From: Escarpia spicata
Lineage: Eukaryota; Annelida; Polychaeta; Sabellida; Siboglinidae
Direction: 5' to 3'
NCBI GenBank assembly: GCA_963995525.1
Contig: OZ023212.1
Coordinates: 9,185,666-9,249,665 of the forward strand
Length of the DNA stretch: 64,000 nucleotides
Of this stretch, positions 34,051 to 47,119 are shown in pieces. The notes below the pieces were generated by a model. The model worked only from the letters and a program-made list of their open reading frames with translations, ran no database searches and was not told the origin of the DNA. Made by a program: the position numbers and the translations under genes. How positions within the stretch are numbered: position 1 is the first letter of the stretch; every line of letters begins with the position of its first letter.

Positions 34051-35522
34051 GTAATTAATGTGTATTTCTGCGAGTTTATCAAAGACGTTCTGTCAAACTA
34101 GAAGATAAACACTGACCGTGCGGTTATCCGAAGACACGTTGCAAAAATATATCCGATCGGCCAAGATAACCATGTTTTGACAGGTGGCTTAAATCTTTAT
34201 TAGATGTAAAAAACAGAAACGTATCCAATGTTTACTGCAATGGATGCCATAGAAATGTCAAATATGATTAACTACCAAAACATCTTTTTGTGGTGGGACC
34301 ATCACATGGTGTCATCTTCTCTTCAAAGGTCGGCTATCACTTATGAGTCTCCTCTATGTGTTTTGCTGTTCTTAGTATGCTAGGACACGCCGTGCTACCC
34401 ACATAGACTTTAATGTTGTCTGTCCGTGTGACCTTCGCTCTTCCACTGCCTATTTTGCCATCGACCTCTCCCTCTAAAATTTTCTGTTGGATTGCTTCTT
34501 GTCTGATTATGTGACCAGGACATTGTATAATTAACTTTCAGAAATTAATGGAAATTATATACTGGATATGTACCAAAAATCAATATCGGGATAGCTAATA
34601 TCATGATATTATCATTGTGCGATCTTGTATTCACGTCAGGGGAGCACTGTGGCGAATGTACCCTATATAATCGATTATTGTACATTCCGTTCGCAGGCCA
34701 TCCTTGCGGAAATACGTATCGAATATGTTCCCAATCCCTAGCACGGCTTAAGTCAGAATACACTCAAGGAAATTTCAGTAGAAAGACACCAACGATTACA
34801 TTCTGTTATTTTCGTTTAAATTGATTTATTTCTTTTGTCAGGAATAATGTATGTAATTAGAACGATTTCAAGATCAGAGTCAACGTCATATCCTAGAACG
34901 TTCTATGTGAACTTTATATATTTGTGATTTCAGGAGTATTTTTAATACGATGTTAATAATTATAAGTCCATTAAGTGGACTTAAGTCCCTTGTGCTACGT
35001 CGTATGGATATATTTTGAAAGTCATTCAGGCGTAACAGAATCTTCAATGGATTGTCAGATTTAATTAGGAAATTTGTCTGTCAGTGCCAGCGAGAATGTC
35101 TGGTCATTAATCTAATCTACACATTTATATTACTAATGCTACATGTGCCAGCTAATTTTTTTAAACTTTCCAGAATTAATAAATGCTTATAAAACATTTT
35201 CATTTCCAAGTAATCTGTTGCTTTCTCCTGTCAAAATAATTTTTCTTCATTATTGAAGCATGTTAATTCTTTGATTTGTTTAGGTGTATTTGTTTCTGCA
35301 TTTCTAATTTCTTATTACGTTATGGTCTCTGTACAATATCTTAGTAGAGGCACGGATAATTGTTTGTCTCCGTATTATTATCGTTATTATTTTTTAATTA
35401 ATCGTTATAAATGTGTATCATTGTATCTACTGTTAATTTATTTTCAATATGGTCAGCTGTTGTTAACAAGAATAATATTATTATTATTGTTTTTATTATT
35501 GAGCAATTATATTATCAATTCT

Positions 35523-35993
35523 TCATTCTTGGGTTTGCTTATCCATTTCCGGACGTTGCAGCCTTGATGGATTGTCTATAGACAGCTCTTTCGTTTGCCA
35601 GTCTCCACACTCGCCAGACGTCTGCTCCCATCCGTTCCTCTATGTCCTTCCCCCATTGTCTCCTAGCTCTTCCTCTGCTTCTGCTGCCTTCCACTTTTCC
35701 TTCCATTATTAGTCTCTCTAGAGATTGATGCCGTTTCACATGGCCGAAATAACTTAGTTTCTGTTTCTTTACAAAGTTCAATAAAATCCCGGGTATAACA
35801 CCAAACTCATCTGCGATGGATTCGTTAGTTCTCGTTCAGTCCACGAAACTCGTAATATCTTTCTATAACACTTGTTTTCAAATCCATTTATACGTTTAGT
35901 AATGTTCTTATTAAGAGTCCAGGTTTCGCGCATCCTTGCGTAGCCGTTGGAAATATGCAGACTCGGATAATTCGTAGTTTCATATTTTTTTCG
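35523..35993 (-). mobile_element. LINE 3' end inserted in array unit 1, with target duplication
   Basis: The minus-strand frames read ETWTLNKNITKRINGFENKC (36041-35778) and KKQKLSYFGHVKRHQSLERL followed by IMEGKVEGSRSRGRARRQW (35781-35539). This is the C-terminal segment of an APE-type non-LTR element. CAATTCT occurs on both sides (35516-35522 and 35994-36000). Units 2 and 3 have the empty site with one CAATTCT. The copy is strongly 5'-truncated, as usual for LINEs. Confidence 0.8.
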
Positions 35994-36675
35994 CAATTCT
36001 ACTGTTCTTTTATTTGATGTACTTAATTGTTTTGTAACCATTATTGCTATTTTGAGTTACCCTGTCGGAATCTCACGTCTACCCGCCGCCGACGTGTTTT
36101 AATCATCACGTCAGTACACAACATTGGCAAACCATTTGCTTCATGCCCTACGCTTGGTGGCAGACGCGCGATTATTTGCCCAGTCAAGCGTGTCCTGATG
36201 AATCGCACATACGCGACAGTTCTATTAATACAAATAATGGATATATTAATGCATTAATCCATTGTGATTATGATACATATTCTAAAGAAAACACGGTTGA
36301 TAATTTTATTAGCGGGTGTTTCACCATTCCCAGTGATCGACATCATTCTGGCCGTTGTATTAAATGTTGCAAGTCTGAAATGACCCTAACGTAAATACGA
36401 ATTACAGTTATTCTTGTGTAGACGATAAAGAGCCGTCCCGATCTCATTTACCGCTTAAAGTATAGCCGTTTCGGTTGACTGATTACTGTTGGGTTTTGAA
36501 ATGGAGCAATCAGTGATTGATTGACTAATATATCTAGTCTAGCTGCAACCTTGTTGTCAATGATGTTTGAGAGTTGACGTACGTGGCTGCCTTAGGCGGT
36601 AGTTAGCTATTGTTTCCGTGTACTGAGATGGCATTTTTAGAGATTGGTGCACAGACACGTATACGTATGTATGTA

Positions 36676-36748
<73 letters not shown>

Positions 36749-36788
36749 ATGTATGTATGTATGTACGTATGTATGTATGTATGTATGT

Positions 36789-39384
36789 AAAAGAGAATAT
36801 GAACACATCTGCTCAGCCTCTAAATCGTGACCAGTCATTGAGTCACTGGGCCAGCTCATGTTAATGGCAACTCCGATAAACACTGACCGTGCGGTTATAA
36901 AACGAAATGTTGCAAAAATATACCAGATCGGGAAAGATACACATGCTTTGACATGTGGCTTAAATCGTTATTAGATGTAATAAACAGAAACGAATTTAAT
37001 CTTCACTGCAATGGATGTCACATAAATGTAAACTATGATTAACTACCAAAATAAATTTTTGTGGTGGGACCATCACATGGTGTCATCTTCTCTTCAAAGG
37101 TCGGCTATCACGTATGAGTCACCTCTTTGCGTTTTGCTGTTCTTAGTATGTCAGGACACGCCGTGCTACCCACATATACGTTAATGTTGTCTGTCCGTGT
37201 GGCTCTTGCTCTTCCACTGCCTATTTTGCCATCGACCTCTCCCTCTAAAATGTTCCGTTGGATTGTTTCTTGTCTTATGATGTGACCAGGACATTGTATA
37301 ATTAACTTTTGGAAATTAATCGAAATGATATACTGGATATATACCAAATATCGATATCCGGGTAGCTAATATCATATCATGGTGCGATCTTGTTTTCACG
37401 TCCGGAGAACACTGTGGCGAATGTGCCATATATAATATCTTCTCCCACGCCATCCTAAAGCGGTGCGGCACCAGCGGAAACTGGTTGGAATGGACGCGTC
37501 GATTATTGTACATTCCGTTCGCTGGCCTTCCGTTGCGGCAATACGTAACTAATATGTTCCCAATGCCTAGCACTGCTTATGTCCGAAAACACTCGAGGAA
37601 ATTCAAAGTTTAGTAGAAAGACATCAACGATTTCACTCTGTTATTTTAATTTTAATTTATTTGTTTCTTTTGTGAGGAATAATAATGTGTGTAATTAGAA
37701 CGAATCCAAGGTTACCGTCAACGTTATATCCTAGGACGTTATATGTGAACTTTGTATATTTGTGATCACTGGTGTATTTTTAATACAAATTAAATAATTA
37801 TAACTCCGTTAAGTGGACTTATGTTTGTTCTGTAGTCCCTTGTGTTACGTCGAATGCATATAGCTTGAAACGTCATTCAGGCGCAACATAATCTTCAATG
37901 GATTGTCAGATCCAATTAGGAAATTTGTTTGTCAGTGCCAGCGAGATTGAATGGTTATTAATCTAATCTACACATCTCTATTACTAATGCTACATGTGCC
38001 AGCTAAGTGTTTTCAACTTTCCAGAATTAATAAATGTTCATAAACTTTTTTTTTTCATTTCCATGTAATATGCTGCTTTCTCCTGTCAAAATTAATATTT
38101 CTTCATTATTGAAGCATGTCCATTCTTTGATTTGTTTAGGTGTATTTGTTTCTGCATTTCTAATTTCTTATTGCGTTATGGTCTCTGTACAATATCTTAG
38201 TAGATGCACGGATTATTGTTTGTTAAATCTCCTTATTATTATCGTTATTAATTTTTTATTAATCGTTATTAATTTGTATCATTGTATCTACTGTTAATTT
38301 ATTTTCAATATGGTCAGCTGTTGTTAATAATAATAGTATTATTAATGTTATTATTGTGGTTTATATTATCAATTCTATTGTTCTTTTATTTGATGTACTT
38401 AATTATTTTGTAAACTTCATTGCCATTTTGAGTTCTTTTGATTACGTCGTTAATATTTACTGTTCAATAATGCTTTGCCTAATAAATGAGTTTGCTGGTT
38501 TAAGTTGTTGAATATTGCTCATTACAAAAACATGTCAAAGGCAGGGGCTTCATGTACACGCCTCCAAGTCAGTGTCTCTTTGTCTACCCGTAATCCCATC
38601 GGGATCTCACGTCAACCCTTCACCCACGTGTTTTAATCATCACGTCAGTACACACCATCGGCTAAGCATTTGCTTCATGCCCTACGCTTGGTGACAGACG
38701 CGCGATTATCTGTCCAGTCAAGCGTGTCCTGATGAGTCGCACATACGCGACGGCACTATTAATACAACTAATGAATATTATATTAATGCATTAATTCATT
38801 GTGATGATGACACATTTCCTAAAAAAAACAGCGGTTGAACATCTCTTGCTCCAATATCCCATAATATTTCATGATGATAAAATTTAAAGCTTATAATTTT
38901 ATTAGCGGGTGTTGCACCATTACGCTCCCAGTGACCGACATCATTCTGGCCGGTGTATTAAATGTTGACATGTCTGAAATGACCTTGACGTAGATACGAA
39001 ATACAGGTATTCTTGTGTAAACGATCAAGGGCCGTCCCGATCTCGTTTACCTCCAAACGTATGGCCGTTTCGGTTGTTTGATTACTGTTGCGGATTGAAA
39101 TGGAGCAGTCAGTGATTGATTAACTAATATATCCAGTCTAGCTGCCACCTTATTGTCAATGGAGTTTGAGTGTTAAGGTACGTGATTGTGTTAGGCGGTA
39201 TTAGCTAATGTTTCCTTGTACTGAGACGGCCTTTTTAAGAGATGGGTGCACATACAAGTATACGTATGAATGCATGTATGTATGCTTGTACGTATGTACG
39301 TACGTACGTATGCACGTACATACGCATGCAGGCACGTACATATGCATGCATGTACGTATGTACGTATGTACGTGTGTGTGTATA
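36789..39384. repeat. Tandem array unit 2
   Basis: About 2.6 kb. From about 37400 to its end it is nearly identical to unit 3 from about 40000. Its first 600 bp differ more. The minus-strand scraps at 37108-37347 (GHIIRQETIQRNILEGEVDG, a LINE C-terminal motif) and 37316-37573 recur in units 3 and 4. Confidence 0.9.
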
Positions 39385-42017
39385 TGAGAACATGAGCACA
39401 TCTGCTCAGCCTCCAAGTGACCAGTCATTGAGTCACTGAGCCAGCCCATATTGATAGGCACTTCGATAAACACTGACCGTGCGGTTATCCGAAGACATGT
39501 TGCAAAAATATACCAGTTCGGGCAAAATACCCATGCTTGGAAAGGTTGCTCAAATCGTTATTAGATGTACAAAAACAGAAACGAATTTAATCTTCACTGC
39601 AATGGATGCCACATAAATAAACATAAACTATGATTAACTACCAAAATATATTTTTGTGGTGGGACCATTACGTGGTGTCATATCCTCTTCATCGGTGTGA
39701 TATTTATGACGTATGAGTCTCCTCTTTGCGTTTTGCTGTTCTTAGCAGGTCATGATGCGCTATGCTACCTATATATACTTTAACGTCGACTGTCCGTGTG
39801 GCTCTTGCTCTTCCACTGCCTCTTTTGCCATCGACCTCTCCCTCTAAAATGTTCCGTTGGATTGTTTCTTGTCTGATGATGTGACCAGGACATTGTATAA
39901 TTAACTTTCGGAAATTAATTGAAATGATATACTGGATATATACCAACAATCGATATCGGGATAGCTAATATCATATCATGGTGCGATCTTGTATTCACGT
40001 CCGGAGAACACTGGGGCGAATGTGCCATATATAATATCTTCTCCCACGCCATCCTAAAGCGGTGCGGCACCAGCGGAAACTGTTTGGAATGGACGCGTCG
40101 ATTATTGTATATTCCGTTCGCTGGCCTTCCGTTGCGGCAATACGTAACTAATATGTTCCCAATGCCTAGCACTGCTTATGTCCGAAAACACTCGAGGAAA
40201 TTCAAAGTTTAGTAGAAAGACATCAACGATTTCACTCTGTTATTTTAATTTTAATTTATTTGTTTCTTTTGTGAGGAATAATAATGTGTGTAATTAGAAC
40301 GAATCCAAGGTTACCGTCAACGTTATATCATAGGACGTTATATGTGAACTTTGTATATTTGTGATCACTGGTGTATTTTTAATACAAAGTAAATAATTAT
40401 AACTCCGTTAAGTGGACTTATGTTTGTTCTGTAGTCCCTTGTGTTACGTCGAATGCATATAGCTTGAAACGTCATTCAGGCGCAACATAATCTTCAATGG
40501 ATTGTCAGATCCAATTAGGAAATTTGTTTGTCAGTGCCAGCGAGATTGAATGGTTATTAATCTAATCTACACATCTCTATTACTAATGCTACATGTGCCA
40601 GCTAAGTGTTTTCAACTTTCCAGAATTAATAAATGTTCATAAACTTTTTTTTTTCATTTCCATGTAATATGCTGCTTTCTCCTGTCAAAATTAATATTTC
40701 TTCATTATTGAAGCATGTCCATTCTTTGATTTGTGTATTTGTTTCTGCATTTCTAATTTCTTGTGTGTATTTGTTTCTGCATTTCTAATTTCTTATTGCG
40801 TTATGGTCTCTGTACAATATCTTAGTAGATGCACGGATTATTGTTTGTTAAATCTCCTTATTATTATCGTTATTAATTTTTTATTAATCGTTATTAATTT
40901 GTATCATTGTATCTACTGTTAATTTATTTTCAATATGGTCAGCTGTTGTTAATAATAATAGTATTATTAATGTTATTATTGTGGTTTATATTATCAATTC
41001 TATTGTTCTTTTATTTGATGTACTTAATTATTTTGTAAACTTCATTGCCATTTTGAGTTCTTTTGATTACGTCGTTAATATTTACTGTTCAATAATGCTT
41101 TGCCTAATAAATGAGTTTGCTGGTTTAAGTTGTTGAATATTGCTCATTACAAAAACATGTCAAAGGCAGGGGCTTCATGTACACGCCTCCAAGTCAGTGT
41201 CTCTTTGTCTACCCGTAACCCCATCGGGATCTCACGTCAACCCTTCACCCACGTGTTTTAATCATCACGTCAGTACACACCATCGGCTAAGCATTTGCTT
41301 CATGCCCTACGCTTGGTGACAGACGCGCGATTATCTGTCCAGTCAAGCGTGTCCTGATGAGTCGCACATACGCGACGGCACTATTAATACAACTAATGAA
41401 TATTATATTAATGCATTAATTCATTGTGATGATGACACATTTCCTTAAAAAAACAGCGGTTGAACATCTCTTGCTCCAATATCCCATAATATTTCATGAT
41501 GATAAAATTTAAAGCTTATAATTTTATTAGCGGGTGTTGCACCATTACGCTCCCAGTGACCGACATCATTCTGGCCGGTGTATTAAATGTTGACATGTCT
41601 GAAATGACCTTGACGTAGATACGAAATACAGGTATTCTTGTGTAAACGATCAAGGGCCGTCCCGATCTCGTTTACCTCCAAACGTATGGCCGTTTCGGTT
41701 GTTTGATTACTGTTGCGGATTGAAATGGAGCAGTCAGTGATTGATTAACTAATATATCCAGTCTAGCTGCCACCTTATTGTCAATGGAGTTTGAGTGTTA
41801 AGGTACGTGATTGTCTTAGGCGGTATTAGCTATTGTTTCCTTGTTCTGAGACGGCCTTTTTAAGAGATGGGTGCACAGACAAGTATACGTATGAATGCAT
41901 GTATGTATGCATGTACGTATGTACGTACGTACGTATGCACGTACATACGCATGCAGGCACGTACATATGCATGCATGTACGTATGTACGTATGTACGTAT
42001 GTACGTGTGTGTGTATA
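39385..42017. repeat. Tandem array unit 3
   Basis: About 2.63 kb. Its first part matches unit 4 and the rest matches unit 2. A 35-bp tandem duplication (TGTGTATTTGTTTCTGCATT...) at about 40732-40795 is private to this unit. The minus-strand LINE scrap is at 39704-39949. Confidence 0.9.
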
Positions 42018-44256
42018 TGAGAACATGAGCACATCTGCTCAGCCTCCAAGTGACCAGTCATTGAGTCACTGAGCCAGCCCATATTGATAGGCACTTCGAT
42101 AAACACTGACCGTGCGGTTATCCGAAGACATGTTGCAAAAATATACCAGTTCGAGCAAAATACCCATGCTTGGAAAGGTTGCTCAAATCGTTATTAGATG
42201 TACAAAAACAGAAACGAATTTAATCTTCACTGCAATGGATGCCACATAAATAAACATAAACTATGATTAACTACCAAAATATATTTTTGTGGTGGGACCA
42301 TTACGTGGTGTCATATCCTCTTCATCGGTGTGATATTTATGACGTATGAGTCTCCTCTTTGCGTTTTGCTGTTCTTAGCAGGTCATGATGCGCTATGCTA
42401 CCTATATATACTTTAACGTCGACTGTCCGTGTGGCTCTTGCCCTTCCACTGCCTATTTTGCCATCGACCTCTCCCTCTAAAATGTTCCGTTGGATTGTTT
42501 CTTGTCTGATGATGTGACCAGGACATTGTATAATTAACTTTCGGAAATTAATTGAAATGATATACTGGATATATACCAAATATCGATATCGGGATAGCTA
42601 ATATCATATCATGGTGCGATCTTGTATTCACGTCCGGAGAACACTGTGGCGAATGTGCCATATATAATATCTTCTCCCACGCCATCCTAAAGCGGTGCGG
42701 CACCAGCGGAAACTGTTTGGAATGGACGCGTCGATTATTGTATATTCCGTTCGCTGGCCTTCCGTTGCGGCAATACGTAACTAATATGTTCCCAGTGCCT
42801 AGCACTGCTTATGTCAGAATACACTCGAGGTAATTCAAAGTCAAAGACGCCAACGATTTCACTCTGTTATTTTCGTTTTAATTGATTTATTTATTTTGTC
42901 ACGAATAATAATGTATGTAATTAGAACGAATCCAAGGTTAGAATGTACGTCATATCCTAGGGCTTTCTATTTGAATTTTGTGTATTTGTGATTTCAAAAG
43001 TATGTTTAATACAATGTTAATAATTATGAATCCATTAATTGGACTTAAGTCCCCTGTGCTGCGTCGTATGCATGTAGCTTGAAAGTCATTCTGGCGCAAC
43101 ATATTCTTCAATGGATTGTCAGGTCCAATTATGATATTTTTCTGTCAGTGCCAGCGAGAATGAATGGTGATTAATCTAATTTACACATTTCTATTACTAA
43201 TGCTACATGTGCCAGCTAAGGTTTTTCAACTTTCCGGAATTAATCAATGCATATAAACCTTTTTTCATTTCCATGTAATCTGCTGCTCTCTCCTGTCAAA
43301 ATCAATTGTTTTCATTATTGAAGTATGTCCATTCTTTGATTTGTTTAGGTGTATTTGTTTCTGCATTTCTAATTTCTTATTAAGTTATGGTCTCTGTACA
43401 ATAGTTTAATAGAGGCACTGATTATTGTTTATTAAATCTCCTTATTATTATCGTTACTAATTTTTAATTAATCATTATTAATTTGTATAATTGTATCAAC
43501 TGTAAATTTATTTTCAATATGGTCAGCTGTTATTAATAATAATATTATTATTATTGTGTTTTATATTCGCAATTCTACTGTTCTTCTGTTTCCATTTGAT
43601 GTAACCATCATTGCTATTTTGAGTTATTTTTATTACGCGATTAATGTTTACTCGTCAATAATGCTTTGCCTAATAAATGAGTTTGCTGGTTTGTTGTTGA
43701 ATATTTCTCATTAAAAATGTCAAAGGCAGGCGCGTCATGTGCACACCACCATATCAGTGTGTCTTTTTCTACCCGTTACCCCTACGGAATCTCACGTCTA
43801 CCCGCCACTCATGTGTTTTAATCATCACGTTAGTACACACCATCAGCAAAGCATTTGCTTCATGCCGTACGCTTGGTGGCAGACGCGCGATTGTATGTCC
43901 AGTCAAGCGTGTCCTGATGAGTCGCACATATAGTCGGTTCTATTAATACAACTAATGAATATATTAATGCATTAATTGATTGTGATGGTGACACGTTTTC
44001 TAAAGAAAACGCGGTTGAACATCCCCTGTTCTAATATACCATTATATTTCATTGTGAAAGCTTATCATTGTATCAACGGGTGTATCGCCATTACGCTCCC
44101 TGTGATCGAAATCCTTCTGTCCGTTGTTATAAATGTTGACAAGTTTGAAATGACCTTAGCGGAGATATAATATACGGGTATTCTTGTATAAACGATCAAA
44201 TGCCGTTCCTGATCTCGTTTACGCCCAAAATATGGCCGTTTTGGGGTAAGTGATTA
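42018..44256. repeat. Tandem array unit 4, interrupted by a LINE
   Basis: It follows unit 3 closely up to about 42800 and diverges after that. The minus-strand LINE scrap is at 42337-42579. It breaks at about 44256 where the CR1-like LINE enters, and the tail of the unit resumes at about 46660. Confidence 0.85.
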
Positions 44257-46290
44257 CACGATTTAACAAGATTGCCATCCAGAGAATTAACTCTAGATGG
44301 CAGGTGGACAAGGAAGCCCTTTGGCTTATCGAGAATCCAACCTTTTTATCTACGTATATCCAGCCCTTCTGAGGTATGTGTCGATTTTATGTTTAAACAT
44401 ATTCACACTACTAGCACCCACACAATCATCAGATAATCTGTTCCATTAATTCACAGTCCTTTGTGAAAATTAGAACTTTCTTACGTCTAATCTACACTGC
44501 TCCTTTACTAATGTAACTTCATGGTATCATCTTAGTCGCTCTCCTCTGAACTCTTTCTAGCATATCTATGTCCTTCTTGCGGTATGGCCTCCACGCTTGT
44601 ATACAATATTATAAATGAAGCCTAACTATTGTTTTGTACAGCGGTATTATTAGTTCTTTTTCTTTATATGCTATACTTCACCTAATCAATCCAAGGATTT
44701 GATTTCCTTTTGAAGCTGCAATTCCACACTGCTCTGAAACCTTCATGTCAGCACTAATTGTCAGCCCTAAGGCTTTTTCTTTTACAGTAGTATTTAGTAC
44801 AGTTCCAACCATTTTATATTCTACATATTCGTTCCCATGTCCTGTGTGAAAGCATTTACATTTCCCCAAATTGAAAAAAAAATTGCAATTTTTCAGACCA
44901 TTTGATCAACCTGTCAAGATCATCTTGTAAATGCTGTCTATCTCCATCACTTTTAATCCTTCTAAACACTTTTGTATCATCTGCAAATTTCAACACCTTG
45001 CTAGCTATATCATCGTCCAAATCGTTTATATATATTAAGAATAGTATAGGTCCCAGTACAGATCCCTGTGGAACCCCACTCAAAACTGATTTCCAGTTTG
45101 AAGCCTCCCCATCAACAACTACCCGTTGTCTTCTGTCAATCATCCATTTTTCTATCCAGTTTATTATACCATTTCCTATGCCATGGGCCTTTAGTTTAAG
45201 CAGAAATCTCTGATGTGGCACTTTGTCGAAAGCTTTTTGAAAATCTAAGTAGATGATATCTACAGGTGATCCATCATCTAAACACTCCAAAAAACATAAC
45301 ATATTTGTTAAGCATGACCTCGCTTTTAGAAACCCATGTTGAGATGGGTTTATCAAGTTATGTTTAACAAGAAAATCCACCATGTGATCTTTAATTAGTC
45401 TTTCTAATAAATTACAAATCACCGATGTTAAACTAACTGGTCTATAATTATTTGACTTGTTTCTCGAACCTTTTTTTCTTTCCATTCTAAATGTTTGCTT
45501 CTTTCCATTCTAAAGGAACCACTCCCTCTTCTAATGACAAGTTAAAAACTGTTGCAAGCGGTATGCTAATTTGGTCTACAATTTCCAATAGTAGTTTGGG
45601 TGGAATACCATCCACTCCAGGTGATTTATTATCCTTCATAGCCCTAATTTTCTTAGCTACCATTTCTGGGGTTACAATTAAATAGTCTGATTCTGACCCC
45701 TTGAATTTAGCCTCTGGTACTGTCAGTGAACTAATGTCTTCTCTGGTAAACACTGAACTAAAATACTTATTCAGGTCTTCTGCCATTAAGAATCCTTCTG
45801 ATATTATATTTCCAGCACTATCTTCTAGAGTACCGACCTTATCCTGAACTTTCTGTTTGCTTTGAACATACGCATAAAAACTCTTGCTGTCATGTTTGAT
45901 ATTACAAGCTAATTTATGTTCATAGCTTCTCTTTGAATTTGTAATTTCAGCTATAGCTTCGTTTAGTGCTTCTTTATAAATGTTGTAGTCTTCGTCATTT
46001 CCAGTACGTCTATATGACTTCCACATCATTTATTTATACTTAATTTTTCTAAAGGCTTCTTTCGATAAGTGTTTCTTTTTGGACCGTTTCCCGTGTTTTC
46101 TAAGGGAACATATTTGACGATGATGCATTCAATTTCACTCATTAAGATATTCCAGCATTCTGTTGCTGTCTTATTCTTCAGTGAGTAATTCCAGTCTATC
46201 TTTGCTAAATATTTCTTTATGTCCTTATATTTTCCTGTGTGGACATTTATCCTGTACTGCTTTTTACTATTCCTTTCTGATTTTACTTTG
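44257..46290 (-). mobile_element. CR1/L2/Rex1-like LINE, 5'-truncated
   Basis: The minus-strand element runs from a linker region at about 46290 through reverse transcriptase to a 3' tail (CTGGATGGCAATCTTGTTAA) near 44260. The APE domain is missing. It splits the fourth array unit, since array sequence resembling 39064-39230 resumes at 46660. The same family left fragments at 19996-20205 and perhaps 15258-15295. Confidence 0.85.
44300..46260 (-). pseudogene. CR1-like LINE reverse transcriptase
   Basis: The upstream frame (46029-45487) carries a basic linker and AMKDNKSPGVDGIPPKLL, the RT entry motif. A duplicated ~17-bp stretch near 45483-45520 breaks the frame. The next frame (45485-44856) has NNYRPVSLTSVICNLLERLI, IYLDFQKAFDKVPHQ (first catalytic Asp), SGVPQGSVLGPILFLIYIND and KFADDTKVF (catalytic FADD, residues ~167-170). 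The thumb at 44869-44678 reads TISADMKVSEQCGIAASKG. All RT motifs are intact in wording, with only a few breaks, so the copy is relatively young. The enzyme would reverse-transcribe its own RNA at a nicked target. Confidence 0.88.
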
Positions 46291-46654
46291 ATGGTAAAAT
46301 GTTATTGTTGTTATTTCAGGTTTTAATTACTCATCTAACTACATCGATTATCTCAAATAACGCTATTCTATTGTCATTCACGTTACGTTAACTTCGCAAG
46401 TGACCTACTTTGTAAACAACGTTCCGATTACACTAACGTCACCAAATCGCCTACTTTTAATCTACCCTAGATTACTCCCTCTAGCTAAGTTTTAACAAAA
46501 ATAATGCTTAATGTATATCTATAATTACGTTATGTATGCTATACACTCAATAATATCACTTATCTTGATCAAATATCCTTATATTTATAAACTTATAAGT
46601 TTGCTGCACTAAATTCAAACCAATTCACCACCGGAAGTTCCCCTGTAGGATTTC
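46291..46654. other. Non-coding stretch, possibly LINE 5' remainder
   Basis: It lies between the recognisable LINE and the resumed array unit. No motif was found. Confidence 0.35.
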
Positions 46655-46830
46655 CGTTTGTATGCGGTTTGTAATGGAACAATCAGAGATTGATTAACTA
46701 AGTGTAGCAAGTCTACCAGCCACCATGTCGTCAATGGTGCTTGACAGTTACGTACGTGGCTGCGTTAGGCGGTAGTTAGCTATTGCACTGAGACCACCTT
46801 TTTACATATAGGTGCATAAACACGCTTCAG
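46655..46830. repeat. Resumed end of array unit 4
   Basis: GGAACAATCAGAGATTGATT and GGCTGCGTTAGGCGGTAGTT match the corresponding parts of units 1 to 3 (for example 36505-36610 and 39100-39235). Confidence 0.8.
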
Positions 46831-47047
46831 TTCGATCGGCATCTCTCCTTCAATTAATCACGCGAATGTTATCCCGCAACATGATGGCAAGTTCGAAAAT
46901 GTACTTGCTATAGGACAGCTGATCGAGTGTGCGCGTTTTGCACTTTGTTGAGAATATCGCTCTGATGTTGCACTCTGTTTTTGGTATGAAACTGTCAATC
47001 GGCGTGACAAAGCAACGTGGTTAGTGCGGTCGCATGACGTGCAACCA

Positions 47048-47110
47048 TATAAAAACGGGCGAATTTTTCGGCAACTTTGCATTTAAATACAAAATGTGTA
47101 GCCGCAGGCC
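47048..47110 (+). promoter_or_regulatory. Candidate TATA promoter and 5' UTR
   Basis: A canonical TATAAAAA at 47048-47055 lies about 60 bp upstream of a near-perfect Kozak start. A start site would be expected near 47078. One upstream ATG at 47094 is out of frame with the main start. Confidence 0.45.
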
Positions 47111-47119
47111 ATGGCGGAG
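47111..47119 (+). CDS. Candidate first coding exon (Met-Ala-Glu)
   Basis: GCCATGGCG is an excellent Kozak context. After three codons a consensus splice donor GAG|GTATGT follows at 47120. Read unspliced, the frame runs on as a hydrophobic then repeat-coded peptide through the GTGTGC microsatellite, which is not credible. I therefore favour a 9-nt coding first exon. Downstream exons were not identified. Confidence 0.35.

Larger units (their letters stand above)
33363..36788. repeat. Tandem array unit 1
   Basis: It begins with the marker GAGAATATGAGCACAT and ends with the TG/TGTA microsatellite before unit 2. It is the most diverged of the first three units. It contains about 655 bp (33446-34100) absent from the other units and a LINE insertion (35523-35993). 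The minus-strand LINE C-terminal scrap shared by all units lies at about 34330-34560. Confidence 0.85.

Noticed and set aside
35253..35567. Hydrophobic frame in array unit 1, with shorter counterparts at 38034 and 40731
   Set aside because: T-rich DNA that is not preserved in frame or length between the units. No splice or promoter context.
37316..37573. 85-residue minus-strand frame repeated in three array units
   Set aside because: Its conservation is explained by recent DNA duplication. In the more diverged unit 1 the frame is shorter and altered, so there is no sign of selection on the protein.
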